This document shows positions 39,323-52,399 of a stretch of DNA of 64,000 nucleotides, one piece after another. Origin of the DNA: Brachypodium distachyon (Eukaryota > Streptophyta > Magnoliopsida > Poales > Poaceae); NCBI RefSeq assembly GCF_000005505.3, contig NC_016133.3, forward strand, positions 14,756,001-14,820,000. The letters are read 5' to 3'. The notes beneath the pieces are model-generated. The model worked only from the letters and a program-made list of their open reading frames with translations. It was not told the DNA's origin and ran no database searches. The translations under genes and the position numbers were made by a program. How positions within the stretch are numbered: position 1 is the first letter of the stretch; each line of letters starts with the position of its first letter.

Positions 39323-40890
39323 CTAGCAAAAAGTCATGCGTTGCTACCAAAGAAAAAAAATTGAAAAACATGTTGGCTTAAGTTTTCAAAAATGGTGCCT
39401 TTTGCACATAGCCACGTATTGAGAGAACTTTAGCCGTTACCGAAATTTCTGATCGAAAAAACGTTAATTCAGTCTACCGAAAACGCCTTTTCCGATATAA
39501 TTTCATATTTTATAATTTTTAGCCCATATGAAAATTCTGTTAGCCCCGACGAGATGCTGCTCTCCCTTCGCTCCATCACGCATCTCTGCGATGCCATGGC
39601 ACATATATTGGACCAGTTTCAACCATGATCTTTAAGGAAAATCAAGGATCCAGCACATCATCGATTAGTCATATGATTAAGTCCAATCGGGTCAAAAAAT
39701 AGATCCAGGAAAATGGTAAAACTAAAATCATATACGGAGGGAAATTAAATCAATGGAATTTTCAGAGCAGATCCATGTCCTAATTAAATTTAGAAAGCAT
39801 GGTCTACATGTACCATCAATTAGGCCAAGATTTCAGCAAAAATAAAGAAAAAATAGAAAAAAACGTCGGTAGTTGTAGCGCCAGAACGCCCGCTCGGGAG
39901 CAGCTGCTGCTGCGACGTCGCTGGAGGAAGGCGCCCGCGCTACCGCCATGCCCATCTCCGCCACTGTGCATCGGATGCCGACGACCAGCTAAGGAGGCGC
40001 CTGACCGACCAACCGAGTAGCGGGCGCCGCTGAGGATCTTGACGACGCAGGCCGGACGGAGGCCGGACGAAGGAGCGGCTCTGTTGTCTTCCACATGCGG
40101 ATCCTCGTCACTGGCAGCGTGTCGTCCTACGCATCCACCTAGTCGTCGAACGCCACACGGCCTCTCCCGATCTTCTGCAGCACTGCCGTCGCGCCTCCGT
40201 CTTCAGACTGCAGCGCCGCCGCCGAGCTCCACCTACCTTGCTCGCGGCTAGCCCCGCCTTTGCCAAAACACACCGTCGATCTCCTCCACAGACTACAGCC
40301 AGCCGTCCAGATAGATGAAGAGAGAAGGGGGCAGGGGCTTGGCGTCCTTGGTCCAGATTGGGAGCACCGAAGGAGCGAAGACGGCAGGGGGCGCTGGGCC
40401 GCCAGATGCCCAGATCGAGTCTCCTCGGTACTCGGGAGGAGGAGACGAGGCAGGGGATGAGGAGACGGGAGTGGTCGCGCGAGCCAGATCGGTAGTAGAG
40501 AGACCGGAGAAGGACTGGAGAGAGGGCGGCGCGACGGGGGAGAGCAGTGGCGGCGGCGGCATGGAGAACGAGCGAGGATGGCGATGAAGGGAGGAGTTGG
40601 ACTTCGTGGAGGAGGCGGATCGAGCGGTGCGAGGAAGAAGAGTTCGAGGAGGATGGATCGAGGGGATATGTGCGAGAGGGAGAGGGGACAGGGGTCGGGC
40701 CGCGTGCCCGCGTGAGAGGGTCGTGCGGAAAGTATCGAGGACCTACGGCGGTGGTTAGAATCAATCGGATAAAAAAACGCTTCGGGATTAAAAGTGATGA
40801 CAGCGGTGGTAAATTCGTAATTTTGGTGAAGTGACGTACGGCTGCGACCGTACCATCACCACCAACTCCAATTTAATATATTGGTATAGA
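39323..40890 (-). mobile_element. Helitron with GC-rich cargo
   Basis: On the minus strand it begins TCTATACCAATATATTAAAT at 40890 and ends 'gcatgactttttgCTAG' at 39323. The flanks are host A and T exactly as for Helitrons. The 1568-bp interior is AT-rich near the 3' end and strongly GC-rich from 39870 to 40750, with long open frames on both strands that I do not recognise. No Helitron replicase is present, so it is non-autonomous. The cargo may be captured host sequence. Confidence 0.75.
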
Positions 40891-41024
40891 TACCAGCAAA
40901 TGCATATAGTTCTGAGGACTCACAAATAGTTAGTTGTCCCCTTTTTACTACCGTCCAACATTGCTAATCCTGCAGAGGAACGAAGGAAATCCTGCAGGGT
41001 TAAGGCGAGCAGACACAAACCGAG

Positions 41025-42118
41025 AGGGGTGCGTTTGGTTGGGTGGACAGGGGTGGATGAGATAGCCAGCAAAAGAGAATATACCACCAATATGCTGGCT
41101 CAGCCCATCCGGAAAATTTGGCCGGATACGGCCATCCACCCTCCTCTCCCGCAACGCCCCTCTCTCTTTCTCTCGCTAATCTCTTCGCCCCATTGCTCCT
41201 CCGGTTCTCCTCCCGCCATTGTCGACCGCCGCGGCTCCTCCTCCATGTCGCCCCCACTGATCCTCCGCTGCCCCCTGCTCCCCCGCGCTGCCCCACTACT
41301 CTCTCCCCGTGCTGCTCTGCTGTCCCGCCGCCGCCCGCTGCTCCTCCGTGCCGCCGCCGCCCGCTAATCTCTCCTCTGCGCGGCCGCCACTGATATCTCC
41401 CCGCCGCCCGCTGCTCCTCCGCGCTGCCGCCGCCCGCTAATCTCTCCCCGCCGCTGCTGCACTCTCCTCTGCACGGTCGCCACTAATCTCTCCCCGCCGC
41501 CCGCTGCTCCTCCGTGCCGCCTGCTAATCTCTCCCCGCCGCCGCTGCTCTCTCCTCCTGCCGGTGCCGCCCTCCGGTTCTCCTCTCGTCGCAAGTCCAGC
41601 ACCCTGCGCCTCCTCCTCTGCTCCAGCGCCTGTCGTCCGGCCCGCCGGCCATGGCCGCCCTGCGGTTTCCGTCCGCCTCGCCCGCCATGGCTCTGGCTTT
41701 CGGCCCAACCCCTCTCCGCCCTGCGCCTCACCGGCGGCTCTGCCCCTATTGCCGGCCTGCGCCTCCTCCTCCTGCCGGAGGTCGAGGGCCATGTCCTTGT
41801 GCGTGAGTGCTCCGACGCCGGAGTGGAGAGGCGCTGGGGGCGGATGAGCGCCGCCGCCATGCGCGGGGACACGAATGGATTGCATTTAAGCTGAAAATTG
41901 ATGTTAATTGCATGAAGCTATCATAATATGTCGATTGATGTTAAATTAAGCTGAAAATTGCAATAACAATACCATATCCACTCATTTCTTGTCCATTCAA
42001 ACAAACGGAAACCCGACTGATCCAACTTAGGCAAACAAACAACGAAAATGGATATCCCTATCCATGCCATCCATGGATACCCTATCCATCTTAGCTCGCC
42101 CGTGAAACAAATGTATCC
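41025..42118. mobile_element. Candidate non-autonomous DNA element with GC-rich centre
   Basis: Left 'gtgcgtttggttgggtgga' and right complement 'catttgtttcacgggcgagc' are loosely similar, like the GTTTGG-type ends of grass DNA elements. Between them, 41270-41560 holds a Pro/Ala-like array of 'ccgccgcccgctaatctctc' units. No target duplication was established. Confidence 0.35.
41330..41560. repeat. GC-rich tandem array
   Basis: Repeated 'cccgctaatctctccccgcc' and 'gctgctcctccg' blocks, irregular, about four to five copies. Confidence 0.6.
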
Positions 42119-43196
42119 GAAGTCAAGATGAGATGGATAAAAGAATACTGGTCACCGCGCACGTGGCCCTGGAGTCAGCGCGCATGTGGTATTGGAGCCG
42201 CACCGTGTGGCCCATGGAGGTGTCACAGGAATTGTTGCTCCACCCAAGCTTCCAGCCGGAGTCGCTGCGTGGTGATCGCCAGTCGCATCTCACCGGACAG
42301 GGACGAATAGTCTGGGCGCCAAATACAAAGGGACAAGAGAAATTGCAAGATTAGCAACCGCAACAAGAGAAATTGCAAGATAGGCACAAGAATAAAAATG
42401 CGCAGCCACCAAGAGCACCGAGATCCTTCCACAACAACGAGAGCGAGCGCCCGGTACCCCAGGAGAAACGGGCGATATCTTTCTCGAAACAAACAAAAAG
42501 GAAAAGAAAGAGAAAACAAAAATCATGACCAACCAAGCCCTCTGGAGGGCTTGCTTAAGAATAAGAAAGAAGAATCTTATGGAAATGGAATAAGGTTTGA
42601 TCCTATTCATGAGGATTCCGTAAATATGACATTCCAAAAATAGAAACAATTGGACTTTTTGGAGATTGGATGCCGTTACTAACCACAACCAAAAAGCGGC
42701 CACCAAGAAGAACAACAAGAAACAACCATACAAAATCTCGGGGAGCGGCGGGACCGCGGGGAACGGTGGCACTGTCCGATGAGTCAAACTGTATGGGGGA
42801 GCGGCAGCCGGACGCTGCATCTTGGGGAACGGTGGTCCGCGGCTGGAGAAAGCTCGTGGAGAGGCCGCACCACAGGGAGGAGGGACAACGCCACCAATCC
42901 TTGCCGCCGCAACCATTGATACACTCCTGTAGGCGGGCCGCGCCACCGAGCTTCTCCTCCGCCTTGACTCCTCTTCCGGAAGTCCGGGCCGCTGATCCTA
43001 CGGCGCTGGACCTCTGGGCGCATGACCGGGCGTGCTCTTCGCCCACCTGCCAGGCCAGGCAGGTGTCGCCGTTGGGGGACAGAGCAACGGCGAGGCAGAG
43101 CGCGGGTGGCTGTGTAGCGAGAGGGTTGATAGAGGTATTTGTTCGGGCATTCGGGGACGGGGCACCACTCGCAACGGCCGGCCCTATATTAAATTA
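42119..43196. other. No recognisable gene
   Basis: GC-rich in the second half. A short direct repeat 'acaagagaaattgcaagat' occurs at about 42332 and 42364. I see no domain, splice structure or element ends. Confidence 0.4.
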
Positions 43197-43256
43197 CTCA
43201 CTTCGTCCAACAAAAGATGTCTCAAGTTTGTCAAAATTTGGATGTATCTAGACATG
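43197..43256. mobile_element. Left half of a Stowaway, cut off by another element
   Basis: After TA, the sequence follows the 33181-33303 element almost exactly for 60 bp and stops at 'ctagacatg', where a CAGGGCC terminus starts. The right half is not found. Confidence 0.75.
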
Positions 43257-43937
43257 CAGGGCCGGCCCTGAGATTTTGGGGGCCCGGGATGAAACTTATA
43301 CGCGGGGCCTTTTACGTAGACATCATAACAATAATAATGAATATACGCATAGAAGATATGTTATCACTAACACTCGAATGCATCTAAAGTAGTATACGTA
43401 TTAAATAATTTATGCATACTACCTTTTTTTTCAACATTTCTTGATGCAAAGTTAGTTATGATGGGGCCGATGTCGATCTCATCCAACAATTTCTTCTCAA
43501 TGCATAATGCTGCCAGACTATTTATGCTCATCAATTATTTAGGTTTACCGAACTCGAAGCACCAGTATTACTCTTAAAAAATCTGAGAATCTCCTCTCTG
43601 TGATTGTTCCAATTCATCCACAGCCCCTCTCCCCATCTCCTTGCCGAGCCCCAGAGCCCCCTCGCTCCAAGCATCTTCTTCCTCCTCGCGCGAGCGCCGC
43701 CACTCATCCCGCTGCCGAGCGCCCGAGCCCCCTTCGTCTTCCTCCTCGCTCGAGCGCCTCCACCGCAGGTTGATCTCCCCTTCGATTCTCTCGCTCCCGA
43801 CCGTTGTCTCCTCCATCACACCACGAACGTATTCCGCCCTTTAGATCCCCGTTTCATAATCTTCCCCAATTCGTAACTGAGGCAAAATCAAGGTAGGGCG
43901 GGCGCCCTACCTTGCCCTACTGGGTCCTCCGCCCGTG
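43257..43937. mobile_element. CAGGGCC-type DNA element (hAT-like)
   Basis: Starts CAGGGCCGGCCCTGAGATTT, a common terminus of grass elements, and probably ends near the CCGCCCGTG at 43937, whose complement CACGGGCGG is a weak match. No 8-bp duplication was found, so the right end is provisional. Confidence 0.4.
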
Positions 43938-44173
43938 ATATATCTTCTTGGCAAATCACTACCGTTTAGATCATACGCCAGTCCCGATTGCAGCCCCCAC
44001 CGCCAACCCCAACAAGAAGAAAGGAAAATCGTAGTAACATGACCTTTTTGGCCTCTCTATTTGTCCATAAACTTTTATTTGTCTATAATTGAATAAAAGA
44101 GCTTGTGCCCTTTTCTGCCTTAAAACAAGAATATAATCCAGTATTGTTCTCCAGATGAAATTGGCTGGTTTGT

Positions 44174-44189
44174 CCCCCCCCCCCCCCCC
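44174..44189. repeat. C16 homopolymer
   Basis: Sixteen C followed by six A, about 190 bp before the OMA1-like exon. Confidence 0.9.
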
Positions 44190-44380
44190 AAAAAAGTCAA
44201 ACGGTGAAGTTATTATTGTAGAATGGCGAAGTACCCCCTCCATGAAAGTGGTCCCTCAACTAATACGTGTTTTCTGTGGTTCTCTTGGTTGTTTTACATT
44301 ACAAATCTATCTAAGCCTTTTGATAAGTGCTCTTTTTTGACAGTGTGTTATAAGCTCTTCTGATGATGTTTACTCTGTAG

Positions 44381-44615
44381 GGCGGAGATGGAGGCAGATC
44401 TCATTGGAATGATGCTACTTGGTTCAGCTGGTTTTGATCCTCGCATAGCACCACTGGCCATTGAGAAGCTAGGAGATAGTAATAGAGGATTCCTCTGTAC
44501 TCATCCTTCGAATAAGAAAAGATCACAGCTTTTATCCGAAACTGAGATCATGGAGTTGGCTCTGAAGTTATATAGAGAAGTTAATCCCCATCAAAACACT
44601 GAACGTTCCCTCCAG
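44381..44615 (+). pseudogene. Isolated exon of an OMA1-like M48 metallopeptidase
   Basis: A clean acceptor (ctctgtag) precedes and a donor (gttaag) follows an open frame encoding AEMEADLIGMMLL, GFDPRIAPLAIEKLGD, CTHPSNKKRSQLL and MELALKLYREV. This matches the region after the HEXXH zinc site of mitochondrial OMA1-type peptidases (EADxIG..A.GFDPR, THPS..KR). The HEXXH exon and the N-terminal part are absent upstream, so this is a gene fragment, perhaps moved here by a mobile element. The reading frame itself is intact. Confidence 0.65.
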
Positions 44616-44868
44616 GTTAAGTTTTGAAATTCTTGTGCTGGATACTCAGGCTCTAGAGCTTGACACAAAAACATGGTTTAATTAGATACCAAGTGATAGC
44701 CAGTATTTTTTCGAGTTTATTTCTATGTGTGAAGATGTGTGCTTTCGTGCCTTGCTGTTGCTGGGGTTGAATGGCAGCTCGTTTGACACCTCATTCGTCA
44801 TTTTCAAAGAAAATGGATAGCTGCTTCACGCAGGGTTAAGAAAATAAATAGATGTCCTGATTATGTTG

Positions 44869-44929
44869 CTCCCTCCGGTCCATAATAAGTATAAGTACTC
44901 CGTACATATTTATTATGGACCGGAGGGAG
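44869..44929. mobile_element. Short Stowaway MITE
   Basis: 61 bp; CTCCCTCCGGTCCATAATAA and TTATGGACCGGAGGGAG. TA follows on the right and TG precedes on the left. Confidence 0.8.
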
Positions 44930-44931
44930 TA

Positions 44932-45544
44932 ATGGTTACTAAATTGTAAGATGCTAGGGAGATTCAGTCAATGTCATCGACTTTTCAAACATCCATGGCT
45001 GATTCAACCATAACTCATTCGCCTCATTTGCCTTTTGGTTATCAATCAGGTTTTTTTTTTCCGTTCTGAATTAACGGACTGAGGGAGTACTAACCTCAAC
45101 CCTGCTAACCTAAGCTAGGTTAGATTAACCCTGTTTTTTTTTGTTGGACCGAACTACCCAACGGCGTCTCCCACCTAACCGTCCGCAGCGGCGCCAGCGT
45201 CCAGCACAGGTACACCTGCCGCTTGCCTGGTCCCGCGTGCGCCCACAGGTCTACTCTCATGTGATGCGCCGATGCCCCCGGCCACAGCCAAATGCGGAAA
45301 AAATGCGGGAAAAAACTGGGCCAGACAAGGACCAAGCAGCGCAAGTCCGCTCCAGGCCGGGAGTGAGCAATCAGTTTCGCTGCCCCCCTCACAGCTGCAC
45401 GTGCCCGTTGGCTGTCCTTTGATGAAAATGAATATCTAGTTTTCCTTTTGTTTTTTTCTCTTTTTGCCTTGATTGTTTTTCATATCAACCAGCTTTAGCC
45501 TGATCTCACCTTTACATGTTAACTAACGTTTGGGTAAAGGGTCG
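44932..45544. other. Intergenic; Stowaway scrap, no gene
   Basis: A decayed Stowaway end lies at about 45060-45090. The stretch 45140-45420 is GC-rich with no recognisable product. Confidence 0.4.
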
Positions 45545-45815
45545 TTAAATAATACCGCAATTAGGATCAAACAACATGTTTACTAGGGAAATAAAATATG
45601 GCAATTAAGTAGTGGTATAAATACCATGGCAATTCTGATCAAATAACCTGATCGCTAGGGGTTAAAAGTGTGCAACTAAGTAGTGCTAAACAATATGGCA
45701 ACTAGAATCAAATAACGTGGTCACTAGGGACAAGAAATATGACAATTAAATAGTGGTAAAACACATGGCATTTAGGATCAAATAATCTGGTCATTAGGGA
45801 CAAAAAGCACCAAAC
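45545..45815. repeat. Minisatellite, period about 70 bp, four copies
   Basis: Units contain 'catggcaattaggatcaaa', 'gtcactagggacaa' and 'aattaagtagtggtaaa'. They may lie in the U3 of the adjacent LTR. Confidence 0.75.
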
Positions 45816-46089
45816 AGAACAGGAATGGAGAGTGGAGCAAGCCAAGTATCGGCCTCTTTCACATGGCATCCACATCTGACACCAATCTTTTACTCTCTCA
45901 TTTCTGCCACGAGTAAAATATATGGTCATGCGACACACCGTTGGAAAGATAATCGAGTATTCTTTCCAACGCAACAAACCGTGAATCATTTGGACGTGTG
46001 TAACAAAAGATATCACCGTTTTAGTCAAGGGTGTCCAGTCTGTCAACCCCCTGCGCAAGAATTCGAGAAGGTTCCTAATTAATGAGTTG

Positions 46090-46624
46090 GTTGGCTGAAC
46101 CACCACCTCCCCAACGCCCCAGAAGCTGCTGGCATGTTTTGTGTGTGTGTTTACACCTATGTATGGGGTTTTTCCGTAGTATAAGTAGCTAGGACCTGCA
46201 ACCATTGAGGGACTTTTGGCCATTTGACATCTTGAGAAACTCATAGGCTCATCCTGAGATTGGAGAGAGTCCTTGCTACCCTTATTCTCGTGATTCCTCG
46301 CGGATTTGCACCTAATTTGTGCTCCACGACTTGAGTGTGGTTCTGCGGGTTAGAGTTTGTGATTCCCCCGCGGATTGCACCTAGTTCGTGCTCCACGACT
46401 CGAGCGTGGCTGTGTGGGCTAGTTCGCGAATTGTGGATAGGCGATTGATTCGGATTGCAGGCTGCGGTTTGCATCCTCTTCGCCCGGTCATAATCTCTTA
46501 TTTTCGTTTTGGTTCCTTGCAGCAAGTTTTTCCCTAGTACCTTTGATCCTATGCCGTGAAGATCGGGCCAATCCCCCCTAAGCACCTCTTTCCCGAAGCG
46601 GATGCATATCATGTGGTATCAGAG
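46090..46624 (+). mobile_element. 3' part of a 5' LTR plus primer-binding site (Ty3/Gypsy)
   Basis: The LTR ends in CA at 46611. After two bases, TGGTATCAGAG (46614-46624) matches the initiator-Met tRNA primer-binding site used by plant LTR elements. Upstream, 46270-46420 carries a local repeat ('gcacctaatttgtgctccac', 'cacgactcgagcgtggct'). The LTR start was not located. Confidence 0.7.
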
Positions 46625-47269
46625 TTTTTGTTGACATGGTAGGATTTGTTTTCCCCTCGTGTTTATTCATCAAATCTTCAGATCTGAACCCTAGCAGTTT
46701 AAAGCTGCCACTTGTAGTTAGTTCTTCCCTGTCCATGATCCAAATCCCAACAAAAACCACATCCTAGCCTTTGTTGTGCTGAGATCTAGCCTTTTGCATT
46801 CCTTTGTGTTCTTGTCTTTTGTGTTTGCACCAAGTAAATCCTCAGTTGCTGCTGTGTTTTTGAGTTTGTATGTTAGATCTGTTGTTTAGAAGAAGAAAAA
46901 AAGAAAAAGAAAAGAAAAAAAAAGGAAGAGAAGTGCTGAAAAGTTTGCATTCAGTTTCAGATTGGTGAAAAAGAAAAATTCCAGAAGTTTTAGATGAAAG
47001 TGTTGCAGCCCAAACTTGGTGCAAAGGTTCAGATTTGTTTTGTTTTACCTTGGTTTGCATCGGTTGGATTTCAGCACTAACCTATCCTTGTTTTACATCC
47101 CACCAAACTCCAAAAAAAAACCCGTTAGTTTCTTCCTTTTCAATCGCTTGTCCACTGTCCGTTTGCTGCTGCCACACACCGCCGAGGATCATTAGAATTT
47201 GGGTAAGCAAGAGGTGAGTTGAGTGTTTTCCACGTATATATCACTTGCCCACTTCTTGTGAGATTTAAT

Positions 47270-49280
47270 ATGGCAGGTTCCAATTCGAGTGTGCATGGTG
47301 AAAATAACGTGGAAGGCGACGTTCCGGTGACTCTTGCGGTGCTTGATGCTAAGATTCGAGAAGTTCTCAACGCAGAGATGGACACACGCTTTGCATCCCT
47401 TGAAAGGTTGCTCGGTGAACGTCTACCTACAGCGGGTAATGGGGCTCAACACCAACCTTGCCCCGCTGCCTCGCTGGTCGCCGACAATGGAAGAAACCCC
47501 GACAACGACGGCCGCTATGGTGGCCGTGAATGAGCTGCCTTTGTCCGTATCAACGGCACCCCTGGTGTTGGTGCTGATAGAAAGCATGGTGACGTTGCTG
47601 CACCTCATGTGGGTGTACAGCATGGAGGAGGAGCTCACGGGCGAGGCCATGGGCCCCGTGGGTTTGCCGCTGGTCACCGTCGGCGAGCTGCACATGATGG
47701 TGATGACATGTTCAATGATGAGCTCTCAGATTTTGGTGAAGAGTTTGAAGGTGTGGGAGATTATGAACCACACTCACCAGCTTATCGTGGTGCTGATCTT
47801 GGTCACAATGGTCGACATTATGACCATCGTGAGAGAGAAGAACGTGACAGCCTAGCAAAGGTGAAGTTAAACATACCATCATTCACGGGGAAGGAGGATC
47901 CGGATGCTTATATCGAGTGGGAAGAGAGGTGTGATCACATCTTCCGCGTTCATAGATTTTCTGAGGCAAAGAGAGTTGATCTTGCTTTTCATGGAGTTCT
48001 CCGGCTATGCACTTACTTGGTGGAATCAGTTGCAAGAAGATAGATTTGCATCGGGTAATGAATATGTTCGTAGCTGGACTATGATGAAAAGAATCATGAG
48101 GCACCGTTTTGTTCCATCCTATTATGAGAGACAGTTACATAAGAGATTGCAGGGGCTTACACAAGGTTCCCGCACTGTGGAGGAGTACTATAAGGAGATG
48201 GAGGTATTGCTGATCCGAACTAGAACATGAGAGAGTAACGAAGCAAAGACGGCATGGTTTTTACATGGGCTGAATGATGAGATATCAGATTTTGTGGAGA
48301 TGTTTCCCTATGATACGCTGCAAGATGTTGTGCATCAAGCTATTCGAGTGGACAAGAAGAACATGCGAAATGGGAAGTCTCGTGTCTCCCAACACCCCTC
48401 CACTTCATCATCATGGCAGCGACCACATCAGCCCTACAACTCTCAAACCGAGGGTGCACCACTGAGGCAACCTTCAGCCTCAACGGCCTCTTCACCCGCT
48501 GTTCGAAATCAAGATAAAAGACCCGTTGTTTCAGCTAGAGCATCCTCCACACCATCACCAGCAAAGAGTTTCACGCACAGCAGCAGTATACAATGCCACA
48601 AGTGCAAAGGGAGAGGCCACATTTCCTCTGAATGTCCAAGTCGAAGAACCATGATCATCAATGCCCGAGGTGAATGGGAATCCGAAAGTGATACTGAAAA
48701 TGGTAACCATGAAGTAGAGGATGGACATGAGTGGGAGGTTGAAGGAAATATTTTGTCACATGAAAAACTTGAGGGAGAAGCGTTGGTTGTATGTCGTTCG
48801 CTTAATGCCCAAGTTGTGGAGGAAGAAAAGGGGCAGCGGCATAATCTCTTTCATACCCGTCGCCTTGTCAATTCCAAGCTATGTCGAGTAATTGTAGATA
48901 GGCAGCTGCAACAATATTGCAAGTACGGAGATGGTAGAAAAATTACAATTGCAACCAAGAGTCACCCACACCCGTACCGGATGCAATGGTTGAATGATTG
49001 TGGATCCATAAAAGCGTGCAGCAGCGTGCGCATACCATTTTCAGTAGGAGCATATGTAGATGAAGTGGAATGCGATGTGGTTCCAATGCATGATTGTCAC
49101 TTGCTGCTGGGACGCCCTTGGTTGCATGACCGTGATGTGCAAATCAGTGGGCGTGCAAATCGTTTGTGCTTTATTCATGGAAGAGAAAAGTATACATGGC
49201 TGTCTATGACACCCGAGGAGATTTATCTTGACGACTTAAAAAGAAAAGGCAGGGAGAGAGTGATCATACACAAAGAGTGA
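47270..49280 (+). pseudogene. Ty3/Gypsy gag-protease remnant, frameshifted
   Basis: A degraded structural polyprotein of a plant Gypsy element. A coiled-coil-like start (MAGSNSSVHG) is followed by Gly/His-rich linker, the gag core (IPSFTGKEDPDAYIEW, WWNQL, RFVPSYY), a zinc knuckle CHKCKGRGHISSEC, and a protease-like part (HPHPY, GRPW). In-frame stops lie at 47531-47533 and 48228-48230, and a frame change occurs near 47980. The protease active-site region around 48890 is altered, and reverse transcriptase and integrase are absent. The element cannot move by itself. Confidence 0.85.
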
Positions 49281-50084
49281 GCCACAAACAAAGTGAGGAA
49301 GTGTCTCCACAGCCAAAGTACAAAATACTGTAGTTTGTAAAATACGGCCTCGTGCCACCCTTACATGTAAATGTCGTTAAGAGATACCTTGATTCTTGCT
49401 TCATAGGAAAATGTAGAACTAATTGCAGCATGCAAATTTGTGATTTTCGTACAAATCACAGATTAATGTATTTCTTCACGAAGTGTATAGCTGTCATGTA
49501 TGGTTACACTGAAGAATCATGTTTTTAAAAGAAATATGATTTTCTTTTTTCTCCAAATGACAATATGGATCACGAAGAAAGAAGAGGTTCACTCAGTACT
49601 GTTTCACTGTAGGCCACTAGACCAATTCAAGCGACTGACCAATGAATTCCAACTCTAGAGAGTTTGCGATGCAATACTTATTTATGCTTATTTGAACCTT
49701 TTTTTATGAGGCTAACCGTATAAGAACTTTCAGCAAAATAAGTGACCTAGAACCTTGAAGATTACAATGTGCAACACTGTGAAGGGCCAAAAACGTCATT
49801 CCCGGATTCGCTTCAGAAGTCACAACAAAATGTGGCCGTACTGGAACCAAAACACTATAATGAGGCATAGCAACAAGATAAACACATTTCGACTAAACAG
49901 CACTGTCACCAATTGTTAGTCCAAAAGATTTTGCATATCCATAACTAGCGCGCAAAATATAAAGAACCACATTAGTCTCACAAGTTACTCCAGGATCTCT
50001 CCCAACTCCAAAGAGAAAATTTCAAGATTGCTTAAACAAATACAGAAGAAACACAACACGGCGCTGCCTATCTCGCCATATTGT
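49281..50084. other. Break of the Gypsy element and RPL34 copy 2 3' flank
   Basis: No polymerase region follows the gag remnant. Bases 49990-50060 resemble the 3' flank of RPL34 copy 1 (shared 'gagagaaaattt', 'gcttaaacaaat'), marking the edge of the duplicated gene. Confidence 0.5.
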
Positions 50085-51439
<1,355 letters not shown>

Positions 51440-51556
51440 CTCGCCGCCCTGGATCTCCCGGAGTACTCCCGCTGCGAGAGCTCGCTCTCTGGTCTTCTCC
51501 CTCTTTCTGTGGCGAGGCGGCGGAGAATGGAACTGAGGGATGGGGAGAGGGGAGAG

Positions 51557-51567
51557 AATTTATAGGT
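51557..51567 (-). promoter_or_regulatory. TATA box of RPL34 copy 2
   Basis: TATAAATT core on the minus strand, about 120 bp before the start codon, at the same relative place as in copy 1. Confidence 0.5.
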
Positions 51568-51683
51568 GCGTCGTTGGTCAGGTAACCTAGATCTGACGGT
51601 GGAAAAACGATTTATCGATTGATCCGTTCCGACGGTTGGAGTTCGCTGTCTCGGATTAATTTAGGTTCTGACAATATATAAGT

Positions 51684-51791
51684 GCTTCCATCCGTTAATT
51701 AACTGAGGTGGATTTTATAATTTATACAAATTCACCTCACTTAATTTAAATTATACAAATCTATCTCAGTTAATTTGGAACTGAAGGAGTA
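51684..51791. mobile_element. Degenerate Stowaway MITE
   Basis: Ends 'tgcttccatccgttaatt' and 'aatttggaactgaaggag', with an internal doubling of 'ttatacaaatYYaYcTca'-type blocks. Confidence 0.55.
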
Positions 51792-52399
51792 GCAGCAAGA
51801 TCATGATGTCGTTGTGCCCGTCAATTGGACAATAGGATGGCAAAATATAACTCCAGTAATGTGGATATTAATTTTGTACGAATTAAATATCTCTTTGTTA
51901 GTAGCAATGTAGCCAATGAATATATTTGTTAATAGTGGAAAACGTAAATTCTAATTTGTTGTGAATGTGCTTCAGTGGTACTCACTCTGTTTTAAAATAT
52001 GATGTGAATTTCCTTTCCTTTGAACAATAGTCAGTCTATTAATATGTAACTGTTATGGATTGGAAAAATGGCATCCTATATTCGTACTCAAAGTATATAT
52101 GGCTATGTTCTTTTATAACATATGTCACATGTCAATGGAGTAATTCTTGTTCAACCCTTGGTAAAAAAAAATGAAATACGTCTTAAATTTTGGAATGGGG
52201 TCGATATGTTCATAGCATTTTTTTTCCACCAGGCTAGTTGTCACTTCTTTTCTTGTCGCCTGGATGATTAGGTTGTGAAAAAACATTAGTGCCGGTGATC
52301 AAAGTATGGACTGGATAACTACATTGACCCAAATATTAGTGCCAGTGATCAAAGTGCCGGTTGGAAAAAGTTTTTCGAAATAAAACAAAAAATGTTTTC
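51792..52399. other. Intergenic DNA, no gene
   Basis: AT-rich. A direct repeat 'attagtgccggtgatcaaag' occurs near 52287 and, with one change, near 52337. A Stowaway-like left end lies at about 51980. Confidence 0.4.

Noticed and set aside
40108..40764. 218-codon frame in the minus-strand Helitron
   Set aside because: Low-complexity Ser/Pro/Arg product, open on both strands because of GC content; kept only as cargo of unknown origin.
46090..49280. Autonomous retrotransposon or endogenous virus
   Set aside because: No reverse transcriptase, integrase or envelope; gag is broken and only one LTR end is visible.
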